A stretch of 64,000 bases of DNA, taken from Fidelibacterota bacterium (GTDB taxonomy: Bacteria > Fidelibacterota > UBA2242 > JAFGTP01). The position numbers were made by a program, and so were the translations under genes. The notes beneath the pieces are model-generated. The model had not been told where the DNA came from, ran no database searches, and saw nothing but the letters and a program-made list of their open reading frames with translations. Location of the stretch: positions 26,948-90,947 of the forward strand of contig JAFGTP010000054.1 in NCBI GenBank assembly GCA_016934035.1. Direction: 5' to 3'. Of this stretch, positions 29,001 through 37,677 are shown one piece after another (the first letter of the stretch is position 1; the number at the start of each line of letters is the position of its first letter).

Positions 29001-29087
29001 GCCAGTGGGATGTATTTATACCGGTTGATCGCCAAATCTTCTGAACGGACTTATTCAGCATCAAAAAAAATGCTTTTATTGCAATAA
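26019..29087 (+). CDS. Large secreted esterase-like multidomain protein with C-terminal sorting domain
   Basis: 1022 residues. A signal peptide (1-17) precedes an alpha/beta-hydrolase-like domain (about 40-300) with nucleophile elbow GHSGGG, Ser162. A region at about 330-600 that I cannot place carries the striking HHVVIYGWHKPDG and SYVDYSHGIRLFE motifs, with several His, Tyr and Asp. A fibronectin type III-like domain follows (about 610-695), then a flavodoxin/GATase-like domain (about 700-920, RALVVNGYDRSQTGN). The end (about 930-1022) is an FCB sorting domain: LSQNYPNPFNPTTTIDYQLP and DGKNIHGESVASGMYLYRL. It is probably secreted and retained at the surface. An AAAGGAGAAG Shine-Dalgarno sequence precedes the ATG. 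Confidence 0.8.
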   Translation: MMRKILILLTISYSLYGENIKNFPGFWVSPYYNEQYLTFKYLPQIKIHINAPAIEDYDPEKPISLVLFALPNGNTIEQTVGKEMGGDTDWHYDIQHIGAQTRFLRNMDTGCNIITVYLETEQKSWPAWKIATIGYEKIIKECVEHLQQAFTHDVKVILTGHSGGGRFVFSYMDAFTDIPEYVSRICFLDSDYGYDDHYGAKLKNWLNASATHCLSVIAYNDSVALYNGQPVVSATGGTWYRSKMMKNYLDDFYPFTTDENEEIINHRALDGRISIILKKNPDRAILHTVQVERNGFIHTMLTGSEWENKGYTYYGDPVYDEYIQEEELPQPRAMIPLRSQGSQTGSEFMNKIKNMAFLEREEAIYHEFIKGNLPDFLRQRTLLEDNFADGNGIQHSVQYKVMPDYLAVGCDTNFCRIPMGPVTAQRIADFYGMSMPTSKLVDNIYQKAMIKLAPVTYAPVGNENEKVEKFILHNEAISQQFIDAQGILGQLTGGIKKDVIISNKLSDTSRDHHVVIYGWHKPDGTPIQPIYNGHINSYVDYSHGIRLFETQIMVDGEAKSIHQILRDPVMYKILSNEAGIMTRTSYISDSNLPDKPQSFGVESMGESSLKVRVKADSSVDRYHLYTSHYGSSFDPVAIFTNHEYLIEGLERDEILFLRLRAENSAGLSDYSEVLAAIPSGEAKPRALVVNGYDRSQTGNTYDFIRQHGMAMEKSGAVFDAATNEAVLDGLFSMEDYFMLDYILGDESTVDETFSGSEQLLIKNYLQQGGNLLVSGSEIAWDLDYKGSSGDQSFFYNFLKAKYSADAPGGQAGLHYTAAGVEKSIFEGLENIDFSNDNLDIRWADALTTANGSQVILHYTGVTSHKNAAVSFEGLFSNGTTPGKLVYIGFPFEMIKLTSIRNEMMARILGFFVTPTSGAHQDDVQSPQKFSLSQNYPNPFNPTTTIDYQLPQSCDVTINIYDLDGKIVRSLVHTRQSASNYQIHWDGKNIHGESVASGMYLYRLIAKSSERTYSASKKMLLLQ

Positions 29088-29205
29088 AAACAGATTTTCA
29101 CCGCCATCGCAACAAATATTGGTTCATAACAATATCGATTGGATTTACGGCTACCCAATTTTAAAAAAAATTTAGTTGAAGCAGATCGGAATGATTCAGT
29201 TGATT

Positions 29206-32200
29206 TTATTTCATCAGGCTGAAAGTGGCGATGTGACCTTCGGTCTTTTTAGAATTGGTGTCATTGGCAGTAATTCTGGCAATGTACATGCCGACCCGGG
29301 ACATTTCGCCATATTTATTCGTGCCGTCCCAGTAAACCACACCATCGGCTGCCGTCCGCAGGTTTTCTACCGGTGATGCAATCAGTCTGCCGGTCAGGTC
29401 ATAGATGTCAATTCTGATATTTGCCGACGGAAAAGACAAGGTATAGAAAAAACCGACCTCCTCATCTTCTCCGTCTCCATTGGGTGAAAAGGGATTTGGC
29501 GAACTTTTCAGGCCGGTCTTTTGTGCGGTTTCTGTCACGACGACAGAATTGACAATTCCCGGTGTTCCGCCCTTTGGAGAAGTGGAACTGCGCCAGTTGC
29601 TGAGAAAATTTTCATTTTCCATATAGATTTTTTCTTTGGATTCACCCTGAGCGATTTTCCATTCCCCCGAATAAACCAGTGAATCCGTGACGATTCCGGT
29701 TGGGTCTGTCAGAAGGATTTTGTCAGCGTCATTGTTGAGGGATGGAAATTTTTCCAGAACAACGGTATTGTTGCAGGTTGCGTCAGGAAAATTGAATATG
29801 CTTGAATCGCTGGCAATGACAAAATAACTTTCAGCCGGAAGGGTTTTTCCGGAAATGATGCGATACCGGTCAGCTGAATTTTCATCGGCAATAGTCCAGT
29901 TGTGAATATGAACAGACAGGTTTTGCGGGTTATAAATTTCAATATATTCAGCAATAGAGGTTCCCTGGGATTTGACACTCTTTGGGTAGGCCATAAATTC
30001 TGAAATTAAAACATCTTTCGGTCCATAGCTAATGTCAATGGCGAAGGAAACTGTATCATTATCGATATTTTGGTCTCTGTCCCAATGGATTTGGGCGAGA
30101 AACAGGTGATATCCTTTTTCCAGATTGGAAAGTTCCAGAGACAAAGAATCGATTGTTCGAAAATCCATATCTCTGATTTTCATTGTGCGATAAAGGCTTT
30201 TAGAATTAAACCGGACACTGTAGAGATGAATTTCAGCATTATCGCTGGGGTCCCGGCCAATATTTTCCAGATACAGTTTAATTTCGAAAAGGGATTCGGT
30301 ATCTCCCCGGTTTGATGAAATCCACCAATCAGAAATTTTTAAATCGTACACATAGGGTGAAATGCTGTTAAATTTACCCGGTGTTGCGCCATATTCTGAT
30401 TGCGATACTTTCCAATAGGATGAATCCGTGGAGTGATCCGAGGGCAGGATTTTTTCCAGGCTTTTCCCTGATTGAATTTTCCAGTTTTCATGATAACCCA
30501 GAGAATCAATCCTTTTTCCGGTCAGGTCTCTCAGGGAGATAATATCGCCTGAATTATTCATCCCCGGCCAGTCTTCCATTATGATGACCGGGCAATTAAA
30601 AGGTGGATAATGGCTGTATATAGAGCTGTCGTTGGCAAAAACCACATACTGACCGGAGGGGATTAAAATATCGACACTCATCAGGGCCCGCTGCCATGCA
30701 TTCGAGAGTTCCCAATCCTGAAGTGAAATGTCAAAATCCGAGGTATTGATGCATTCGATAAATTCCGGATGGCCGGTTTCCGGGGCCGGTAAAAACTCAT
30801 TAATTACCAGGGCCATTTCTTCAAATTCGATTTTCAGGAAGGTCATGCGGCTGTTATCGCCGGCATTTTCCTCGTTGTTTGAAGTTGTCCTAGCAATGTA
30901 ATGACTGCGGCCGGAGTTTTCTGAAAAAATTTTCCCCTGGATTTGTGTGGTTGAATCAGCAGTTAGCGCGGGAATGTTATGAAGCGACCAGACCAACTCG
31001 GTTTCATCAGGGAAATTGTTATGATTTTTATCATTGTAAATCTCAACTGAATAGGGCTGGCTGGTATAGATGCCATTGTTGCGGATTTCCACGATAAAGG
31101 GATTTTCTGTAAAAGCTCGGGTTTTTTCTTGAAGAAAATAAAAATCCTGAAGGCAAAGATCATAATCATACTTTAAAATTGTATTTCTTTGGCCTGGTGT
31201 GCCTCCCAGCGAATCCTGACTGCTGCCCCAGTTTTCACCGGATATTGCCGGAACATAGGGATTTCTTCTTTCGATTGAAATACCGGAGCTGCCACCCCAG
31301 GTTTTTATGTAATATACAGAATCAATCTGGTGGGCCACAGCGTCCATGATGACCACAGCGTCGGATGTATTGTTCAGAGTAGGAAATCTTTCCGGAAAAA
31401 TTATGGTCCCGGAAAAATCCGGGTAGCTTTCAAATATCTCCTCGTTGGAAGCGACGACGGCATAACTCTTTGGCCCAATATATAATACAGTATCCGTGAG
31501 GGTTTGACAGGTTGCAGAAATATCTTTAAAAAGCCAGCTGTTCAGATCGATTTCTTTGCTTCCGGGGTTGAAAAGTTCGATCCATTCTGCCTCTCCGGAG
31601 TTAGGAGAATACATGATTTCATTAACGATAAGTGTGTTGTTTTGATAGCCTGCTTTGATCGTGGTGCTAAATTCATTGTTTTCAATGATATTATCTTTGA
31701 GAGCATAGATTTTGGCTTCGACCGGATGGACCCCGCCGAGAATTGCATTGACGGGCACTTCATAACGGGTATAATATCCTGCTGCGATGGTTTTCCGAAC
31801 ATTAATATATTTTTCTGAAATCACGATGTTTTTTGTTAAGTCCCTGTAAACATTGACAGCCAGGTCAAAGTCGGTGATGGTGTTGGAGCCATTGTTGTCA
31901 ATTTTTAAAATTAAAGTGGCATCCTGGTTTTCAATGATATTTTCATTTTTTAGATAAATTGTGTCAATCCCGAGGTCAAAATCCTTTAATGCGACGGAAT
32001 TGGTAAAACCGGGAGTCGATCCGTGTTCGTCCTTTGACAAACTCCAGTTGAGGAAACTATTGCTGGCCTGTTCCGTGCTTTTTCTTTCAAGGCTGATATT
32101 TTTAGCATTTCCCCACTCAGACGAATATTCAAGGCTGTCGATATAATTCCCAACAGGGTCCAGCAAAATCAGAGAATCAATGGAATTATTAAGTGTCGGA

Positions 32201-34119
32201 AAACTGCTGCTTTGGACCAATATTCCATCAAAATTTTGATAATGGGTTGTAAAGTTTTCACTGCTGGTGATGACAGCAAAGGAGTCTGCCGGAATTTCAA
32301 TCCCAATTTCCGAGGCAAGATGAACGGTATTTTGGGAATCTCTAAATAACCAGTTTTTAATGTTGATCGGTTGACCAGAGGTGTTGGCGATTTCAAACCA
32401 TTCCGGTTTGCCGGTATCAGGATCATACATGATTTCATTGATTACCATTGATTTGCCGGGCCATCCGACTATAAAACGATGGGTATAAATGTTATTTTCG
32501 GAATTTTCATCCGGTCCGTAAACAATTTCGGATTTTAAATAATAAAAACCTGACGCCGGCAGGGGAATCCTTAGAGTGTCACGGATTGACTGGCCCTTTT
32601 CAAGGGATCCAAAGGAATGGGTTTCGAGAGGTAAGTCGGGAAAGGTATCGGATTGCGATAAAAAGAAGTCAACTTTAAAATTTTCTGCCTCTTCTTGGCC
32701 AATGTTTTCGAGCATGTATCTAAAATGAGCGGTATCGCCAGGAAAAAGCTTTGGGTTTGAAATTCCAGAACTATCCGGTTGGATTGCCAGATCATAATTT
32801 TTAAGCAAAACAGAATTGGCAAATCCGGGAGTGCCACCCAGAGGATGGATTGATAATTTCCAGTTTTCTTTTCTGTTGCTCTCAACAACAGGATCATTTT
32901 TCTCCAGCGAGATGCCGCGTTCATTTCCCCAGGCATTGTTATAACTCAGGGAATCGATCACCAGTTGTGACGGGTCCAGGATTTTTATCGAATCTCCGCT
33001 GTTGTTGAGGGATGGAATGCCATCTTTTGCCAGAAAGATATTTTTTTCTTCCTGCCAGAGTTGAAAGTGGCTGGTATCCTCGGCAAAAACAATATAGTTA
33101 CCTGGTTTAAAATAGAGTGTGTCTTCAGTCAGCACTTTCCGGGAAGACTGGTCACCGATTTGCCAGTATTGCAGGTTAATGATCTCATCGCTATTATTGA
33201 AAAGTTCAATCCATTCCGGTTTACCGCTTTCCGGAGCATACATGAATTCATTGATCAAAATGGAAGATTTCGGGAAAGGGATTGAAAAATATTTTTGGGA
33301 CTCATTGTTGGCCGGATTTGGGTCCTGTGCGGATGAAACTGAGGCAATTATTGAATAGAGTCCCGGCTTTTTTTCATCAAAACTCAGGTCCTGACTGGCA
33401 GAGTCCAGAGGCCCCAGTGTTAATTTTACAGTTTTCCGGGCCTCTTTTGGATCAATTACCCCGTTCAGATTGGCATCAAGTCCTGCCGAAAGCAGCACAT
33501 CCTTCAGGTTTTTTATGCTTTTATTGGATAATGAAATGGTAAAATGGGAGCCATTGTTTGTGATTGTGCTGATGCACAGGTCACCGGAATCCGATACCAC
33601 CGAGTTGACAGTTCCAGGGGTCCCGAATTCTGTTTTTGATTCGCTCCATTGCTTTTGAAAGTCATCAAATTCAAGGGAATGATTTTGTCTGATGGATTGA
33701 GAAAAAACAACACTGTCTGTTTTGATCTGATATTCGTTGAAAAGACAAATTTTAGTTTCCTCGTTTTTCGGCAGACCGAAAGTTTTATTCTTTAAACGAA
33801 ATAATTTCATGTTACTGGGGATAGTTTGCATTTTTGTCATGGTATCAACTGAGTGATTGACAATCATTGCAAATTCCCCCGGTCCAAGAATATATTGAAA
33901 ATTTTCGGACACCAGTGTATCGGTCGTGGTATTAATATTTAAAGAGTAACCAAGAATTGAGACTGCTTCAGGGCTTCGATTGACGATTTCAATAAACCCA
34001 ATACTTTGGTTTTCCTGATCAGAGAAAAATATTTCATTGAGTTGAATATTCTGAGCAGAAGTCAAAGCCGACAGGACAATTAAGATTAAAAGAATAAGTG
34101 ATAAATGTTTGTTTTTCAT
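29206..34119 (-). CDS. 1637-residue surface protein with six lamin-tail domains and C-terminal sorting domain
   Basis: A signal peptide (1-23) is followed by six lamin-tail (LTD) domains whose start strands (LINEFMYAPESGKPEWIELF type) begin near residues 25, 287, 558, 830, 1105 and 1371. From the second on, the period is about 266-275 residues. Each LTD ends in a G-TPG--NS motif (near 166, 430, 701, 974, 1246, 1519), and CARDB-like beta domains fill the spacers. The C-terminal 100 residues (SSPNPFSPNGDGEDEEVGF, WDGTNKYGEMSRVGMYIARI) are an FCB sorting/FlgD-like domain. Such proteins are extracellular; LTDs occur with nucleases and adhesins, but no enzyme domain is visible here. Adhesion or a structural surface role is inferred. 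Confidence 0.88.
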   Translation of the reverse strand: MKNKHLSLILLILIVLSALTSAQNIQLNEIFFSDQENQSIGFIEIVNRSPEAVSILGYSLNINTTTDTLVSENFQYILGPGEFAMIVNHSVDTMTKMQTIPSNMKLFRLKNKTFGLPKNEETKICLFNEYQIKTDSVVFSQSIRQNHSLEFDDFQKQWSESKTEFGTPGTVNSVVSDSGDLCISTITNNGSHFTISLSNKSIKNLKDVLLSAGLDANLNGVIDPKEARKTVKLTLGPLDSASQDLSFDEKKPGLYSIIASVSSAQDPNPANNESQKYFSIPFPKSSILINEFMYAPESGKPEWIELFNNSDEIINLQYWQIGDQSSRKVLTEDTLYFKPGNYIVFAEDTSHFQLWQEEKNIFLAKDGIPSLNNSGDSIKILDPSQLVIDSLSYNNAWGNERGISLEKNDPVVESNRKENWKLSIHPLGGTPGFANSVLLKNYDLAIQPDSSGISNPKLFPGDTAHFRYMLENIGQEEAENFKVDFFLSQSDTFPDLPLETHSFGSLEKGQSIRDTLRIPLPASGFYYLKSEIVYGPDENSENNIYTHRFIVGWPGKSMVINEIMYDPDTGKPEWFEIANTSGQPINIKNWLFRDSQNTVHLASEIGIEIPADSFAVITSSENFTTHYQNFDGILVQSSSFPTLNNSIDSLILLDPVGNYIDSLEYSSEWGNAKNISLERKSTEQASNSFLNWSLSKDEHGSTPGFTNSVALKDFDLGIDTIYLKNENIIENQDATLILKIDNNGSNTITDFDLAVNVYRDLTKNIVISEKYINVRKTIAAGYYTRYEVPVNAILGGVHPVEAKIYALKDNIIENNEFSTTIKAGYQNNTLIVNEIMYSPNSGEAEWIELFNPGSKEIDLNSWLFKDISATCQTLTDTVLYIGPKSYAVVASNEEIFESYPDFSGTIIFPERFPTLNNTSDAVVIMDAVAHQIDSVYYIKTWGGSSGISIERRNPYVPAISGENWGSSQDSLGGTPGQRNTILKYDYDLCLQDFYFLQEKTRAFTENPFIVEIRNNGIYTSQPYSVEIYNDKNHNNFPDETELVWSLHNIPALTADSTTQIQGKIFSENSGRSHYIARTTSNNEENAGDNSRMTFLKIEFEEMALVINEFLPAPETGHPEFIECINTSDFDISLQDWELSNAWQRALMSVDILIPSGQYVVFANDSSIYSHYPPFNCPVIIMEDWPGMNNSGDIISLRDLTGKRIDSLGYHENWKIQSGKSLEKILPSDHSTDSSYWKVSQSEYGATPGKFNSISPYVYDLKISDWWISSNRGDTESLFEIKLYLENIGRDPSDNAEIHLYSVRFNSKSLYRTMKIRDMDFRTIDSLSLELSNLEKGYHLFLAQIHWDRDQNIDNDTVSFAIDISYGPKDVLISEFMAYPKSVKSQGTSIAEYIEIYNPQNLSVHIHNWTIADENSADRYRIISGKTLPAESYFVIASDSSIFNFPDATCNNTVVLEKFPSLNNDADKILLTDPTGIVTDSLVYSGEWKIAQGESKEKIYMENENFLSNWRSSTSPKGGTPGIVNSVVVTETAQKTGLKSSPNPFSPNGDGEDEEVGFFYTLSFPSANIRIDIYDLTGRLIASPVENLRTAADGVVYWDGTNKYGEMSRVGMYIARITANDTNSKKTEGHIATFSLMK

Positions 34120-34409
34120 AGGATTCTTACCGCTAATTTGTTTATTTTAGGATATTCATCTTTGATAATCAAGTTTTTTTTACTCCTGAAATTAATATAA
34201 AGAGAACGATGATGAAACAACAAAAATTTTCACTTCGATTAATGTTGGAATCTGATAAAAAATTTTCGGATTATTCCTAAAATTGTTTAATATAGAACCA
34301 CTGAAGAATATTGTGCCATCCTTGGTTCCTTTGATTCGAATCACAACAACAAAATTTTTGTATATTTAAGTATTGAAGAGTATGCTAACCCAAAAAAAAG
34401 AAGTGTGTT

Positions 34410-36176
34410 ATGAAAAAATTTAAAGTAAAAAAAATTGCAGGAATTGTTTTTCTTGTACTGGTGGTTTCCTTTCAGTGTCTCATGGGGCAACAAGACCAGT
34501 ATAAAAGAAAATCAATCACTTTTGTAGACTATGTCGTTTACAGAGGAGTTAAAGAAAAGGTGACGGCAGATATTGAATATCAGTATCTCAGAAAAATCAA
34601 AAACCAGCTCAATCTTGACCGGTTTGATGTCAATAATGTTCCGGATAAAATTTCCAGAGATATCAGAAACAGGTTAACCGATATGCCGGGTATGGGCAAT
34701 GATGAAGTTTTAGAGGGTGCCCTTGAGGCTATTCTGTTGCCTGAAATTTCAAGAATTTTGGATGTTGAAAAGGAAATCAGGGCCAGGGAATTTGTCGATG
34801 AATCCGAAAAAAATTCATTTATTGCGCTGAAAGCCAAAGAACTGGGGGTCAGTGCCGACCATATGCTGGAAGTGATGAATTCCGCCTACATTTTCTTACC
34901 CTACATCAATGAGTTTAAATCCAAAAACCATAAAAAAGATGCCGATGACAAAGATGACAAAGACAAGGTAAATGTTGACGTCAAAGGCGGAATCATCCTA
35001 TATAAAATAAATTACGAAGGGGATTATTCCATCAGTAAAGTAGGCGAAGTGTCCAGCTCGGCCTTTGCTTCTGAGACCAAAGGAAAAGATGAATCCTGGA
35101 ATAATGCTAAAAATAAAGCTTTCATATCCACGGCAGAAACGATGGGAACCAATCTAAAAATTGAAATTCAAAAAATGGAAGATTTCCAATTGAGAAGCCA
35201 ACTGAGAAAGGTCAAAGGACTGCACGTCCAGTTTCCGCTGGGAAACCGGGAGGGTTTAAAACTTGACCGGCCGTACTGGGTGGGTGAGTGGCGTGAAAAT
35301 AAAAAAGGTGAACGATATTTCAGAAAAGATGGATTTGTCAGGATCGGCAAAGTAGCCGACAACCGCTCTAACCCGGAGGCCCTTTCCGAAGGATATGTCA
35401 TTCGTAAGGGCAATTGGGCCCGGGGCATGACCCTCATCGAACATCCGACCCTGGGAATTGACTTTGCCTTCAAACCACGATTTTTTACAATTGAAATGGA
35501 TTCGGGATTTTTTGAGGCTGAAGACGAAGAATTTGCCATTACTTTCGGCAATAAAAGCAGCAATATTTTTGGTATGGATTTCGATCTCCATCTCAATATT
35601 GCAGAGCAGACCCAAAAATTACAAAGTTTTATGGTGGTCGGAGGCACGATTTCCTTCCTACCTGTTGATTATATCACCTTTTGGAAAGGAGATCAGAACC
35701 CCTGGGATTATTATCAACCGGATGTGGAAGAGGAGATGGGATTTTTTTACGTCGGTTACATGGGTTATCTGAGAAAAACCTATGTGGGACCCCTTGCGAT
35801 TCATCGGGAATTTCTAGCCGGCATTCAGGGGTTCAGTACCGGAGTGGAGTGGGGTGACGAGAGTTATGATCTGAGTACAATCGGTTTTGGAGGAAGGTTC
35901 AACCTGGGATTGGAATTGGCCCTGAGTATTGATTGGAATTTAGGAGTGTTTGCCGGATACAGTTATTTTCCCGAATTGACTGTCTGGACTGCAAAGTTGG
36001 ATGATGAGGATGTGGAACTGGATAATTGGGAAGACACTAAATTTCCCAAAATCATCAATCAGGGACCAACTTTTGGTATTTATCTTCACTATTCCATACC
36101 TTCTTTTGGTTCCACTTCAACAAAATTAGTGGAAAAAGCAGCCTCATCAGCTGCCGGAAATTTATTTGGCTTTTAA
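34410..36176 (+). CDS. Exported protein of unknown family, probably outer-membrane associated
   Basis: 588 residues with a long signal peptide (about 1-26). Three parts are visible. A helical N-terminal region (30-165) includes LDRFDVNNVPDKISRDIRN. A low-complexity Lys/Asp linker sits near 172-185 (KKDADDKDDKDK). A beta-rich C-terminal half (200-588) has alternating aromatic strands such as LGLELALSIDWNLGVFAGYSYF, like a small barrel or sheet. I recognise no family. It stands alone, divergent from the lamin-tail gene, and ends in a strong terminator. Confidence 0.65.
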   Translation: MKKFKVKKIAGIVFLVLVVSFQCLMGQQDQYKRKSITFVDYVVYRGVKEKVTADIEYQYLRKIKNQLNLDRFDVNNVPDKISRDIRNRLTDMPGMGNDEVLEGALEAILLPEISRILDVEKEIRAREFVDESEKNSFIALKAKELGVSADHMLEVMNSAYIFLPYINEFKSKNHKKDADDKDDKDKVNVDVKGGIILYKINYEGDYSISKVGEVSSSAFASETKGKDESWNNAKNKAFISTAETMGTNLKIEIQKMEDFQLRSQLRKVKGLHVQFPLGNREGLKLDRPYWVGEWRENKKGERYFRKDGFVRIGKVADNRSNPEALSEGYVIRKGNWARGMTLIEHPTLGIDFAFKPRFFTIEMDSGFFEAEDEEFAITFGNKSSNIFGMDFDLHLNIAEQTQKLQSFMVVGGTISFLPVDYITFWKGDQNPWDYYQPDVEEEMGFFYVGYMGYLRKTYVGPLAIHREFLAGIQGFSTGVEWGDESYDLSTIGFGGRFNLGLELALSIDWNLGVFAGYSYFPELTVWTAKLDDEDVELDNWEDTKFPKIINQGPTFGIYLHYSIPSFGSTSTKLVEKAASSAAGNLFGF

Positions 36177-36203
36177 AAGCAAGCAGAAATTTTCAAGATC
36201 AAG

Positions 36204-36233
36204 ATAGCCACTGATTCAGGTGGCTATTTTTGT
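36204..36233 (+). terminator. Terminator after the 588-residue exported protein, overlapping the rlmN end
   Basis: Stem ATAGCCAC (36204-36211) with GTGGCTAT (36220-36227) followed by a T-run. The rlmN stop codon (36216-36218, minus strand) lies in the loop, the same arrangement as at tnaA. Confidence 0.8.
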
Positions 36234-37262
36234 TTCTGCATATAATTGTCCACAGGCTGCGGCGATGTCTTGTCCTTTACTGCGGCGGACAGTGACTGCG
36301 AAGGGGGCTTTGTATAATTTTTTGATAAACTTGTTGAGAGTATCTTCATCAGGGGCTAAAAAGGCGCAGTGATTGTTTTCATTATAAGGAATAATATTTA
36401 ATTTGCAGGGAATTGATCCCAGGAGAGTTTTAAGTCGCATCGCATCTTCGTTGCTGTCATTGAAATTTTTGACTAAAATGTATTCGAAGGTGACTCTCTG
36501 TCCGGACCTTTCTGTATATTTTTGCAGGGATTGCATCAGCATTTTCAAAGAATATTTTCTGTTAACGGGAATCATGATGTTCCGTTGCTCATCGTTTGTT
36601 CCGTTCAAAGATACCGCCAGTTTGAATTTGTGGTCTTCACGGGTAAAACGATGGATGCCTGGTACAATTCCACAGGTGGAGAGGGTAATTTTTCGTGCTG
36701 AAATCTCTGCACCTGATGGAGAATTGAACATTTGGGCTGCTTTGATAACATTGTCATAATTTAAAAAGGGCTCTCCCATTCCCATAAAAACGATATTGGT
36801 GACCGGCTGCTCTTCCAGTGAATTGATATAGGTCAGTTGGTTGACAATTTCAGCGGTAGTCAGGTTTCGCCTGAAACCCATCAGCCCGGTGGCGCAATAG
36901 GGGCAGCCTATCGGGCAACCGACCATCGTGGAAACACACAGGGTAACCCTTCCGTCTTCCTGTTTCATGTAAACTGATTCGATATGCTGTCCGTCTTGAA
37001 GTTTAAATAAATATTTGCTGGTTGTATCCATTTGGGATTTCATGACGGTGCTGATTTCCAAAACGGAGATATCAAATTCCTGGTTTAATTTGTCTCTCAG
37101 AGACTTGGAAATATTTGACATCTCATCAAAGGATTGGGCGTTTTTTTTGTGCAGCCAGATAAAAATCTGATGGGCCCTGAAATTTTTTTCACCCTTTTGT
37201 GCCAGGGCGGTTTTTAACTCATCAAGAGTAAACTCAAGTATTTGCTGTTTAATTTTATTCAT
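36216..37262 (-). CDS. rlmN: 23S rRNA/tRNA adenine-C2 methyltransferase RlmN
   Basis: I start at the ATG at 37262, giving 348 residues that open MNKIKQQILEFTLDELKTAL like other RlmN proteins; the upstream in-frame extension begins with TTG and does not resemble the family. The radical-SAM cysteines are in CPIGCPYCATG (CxxxCxxC), and the C-terminal catalytic Cys is in DIAAACGQLYAE. It methylates A2503 of 23S rRNA and A37 of some tRNAs. MGMGEPFLNYDNV and LSTCGIVPGI are further hallmarks. It is monocistronic, with its stop inside a shared terminator loop. Confidence 0.95.
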   Translation of the reverse strand: MNKIKQQILEFTLDELKTALAQKGEKNFRAHQIFIWLHKKNAQSFDEMSNISKSLRDKLNQEFDISVLEISTVMKSQMDTTSKYLFKLQDGQHIESVYMKQEDGRVTLCVSTMVGCPIGCPYCATGLMGFRRNLTTAEIVNQLTYINSLEEQPVTNIVFMGMGEPFLNYDNVIKAAQMFNSPSGAEISARKITLSTCGIVPGIHRFTREDHKFKLAVSLNGTNDEQRNIMIPVNRKYSLKMLMQSLQKYTERSGQRVTFEYILVKNFNDSNEDAMRLKTLLGSIPCKLNIIPYNENNHCAFLAPDEDTLNKFIKKLYKAPFAVTVRRSKGQDIAAACGQLYAETKIAT

Positions 37263-37677
37263 TTCCAAATATACTGAATTTTTAGAAAATGAAAAACCAA
37301 AGCTTATCATTGTACTGAAAGCTGCTGACAAAATATTTTTGATATTCAAAGATCAATGCATTTTTTCCTATAATAAAATACGATAAATAGAAAAAACGAA
37401 TCTGATTTTGGAAACATCCCAATGGCAAAGCGGAAAATTATCCTTGCAAAGAGCTGAATGATCAGGGTATCAACAATAATGAGTGGAAATATTATAAACA
37501 AGTTTTTAAAAACGAGATGTAATCCCGATTTTAGGATGATTAATTGCTTTAAGTTCAAAAATTCTATTGACAGTGCACAAGGAACAAAATAAATTACATT
37601 CAACGGTTTAATCACAAGACAAGAAGTGATATTTGATTGGTTATATTCACTTTTGAAAAATTAGTCATGGTAATTTT
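37263..37677. other. Gap between rlmN and an outer-membrane protein gene
   Basis: 415 bases between divergent genes; it should hold both promoters. A minus-strand open frame of 89 codons from a GTG (37346-37615) encodes a hydrophobic peptide with no recognisable family or ribosome site. I see no hairpin, RNA or repeat that I can support. Confidence 0.5.

Noticed and set aside
35168..35647. Antisense open frame inside the 588-aa protein
   Set aside because: No ribosome site or family resemblance; the sense frame has a signal peptide and a terminator.
37346..37615. Minus-strand open frame of 89 hydrophobic codons before rlmN
   Set aside because: Starts at GTG with no ribosome site and no family pattern; the AT-rich gap explains the hydrophobic look.
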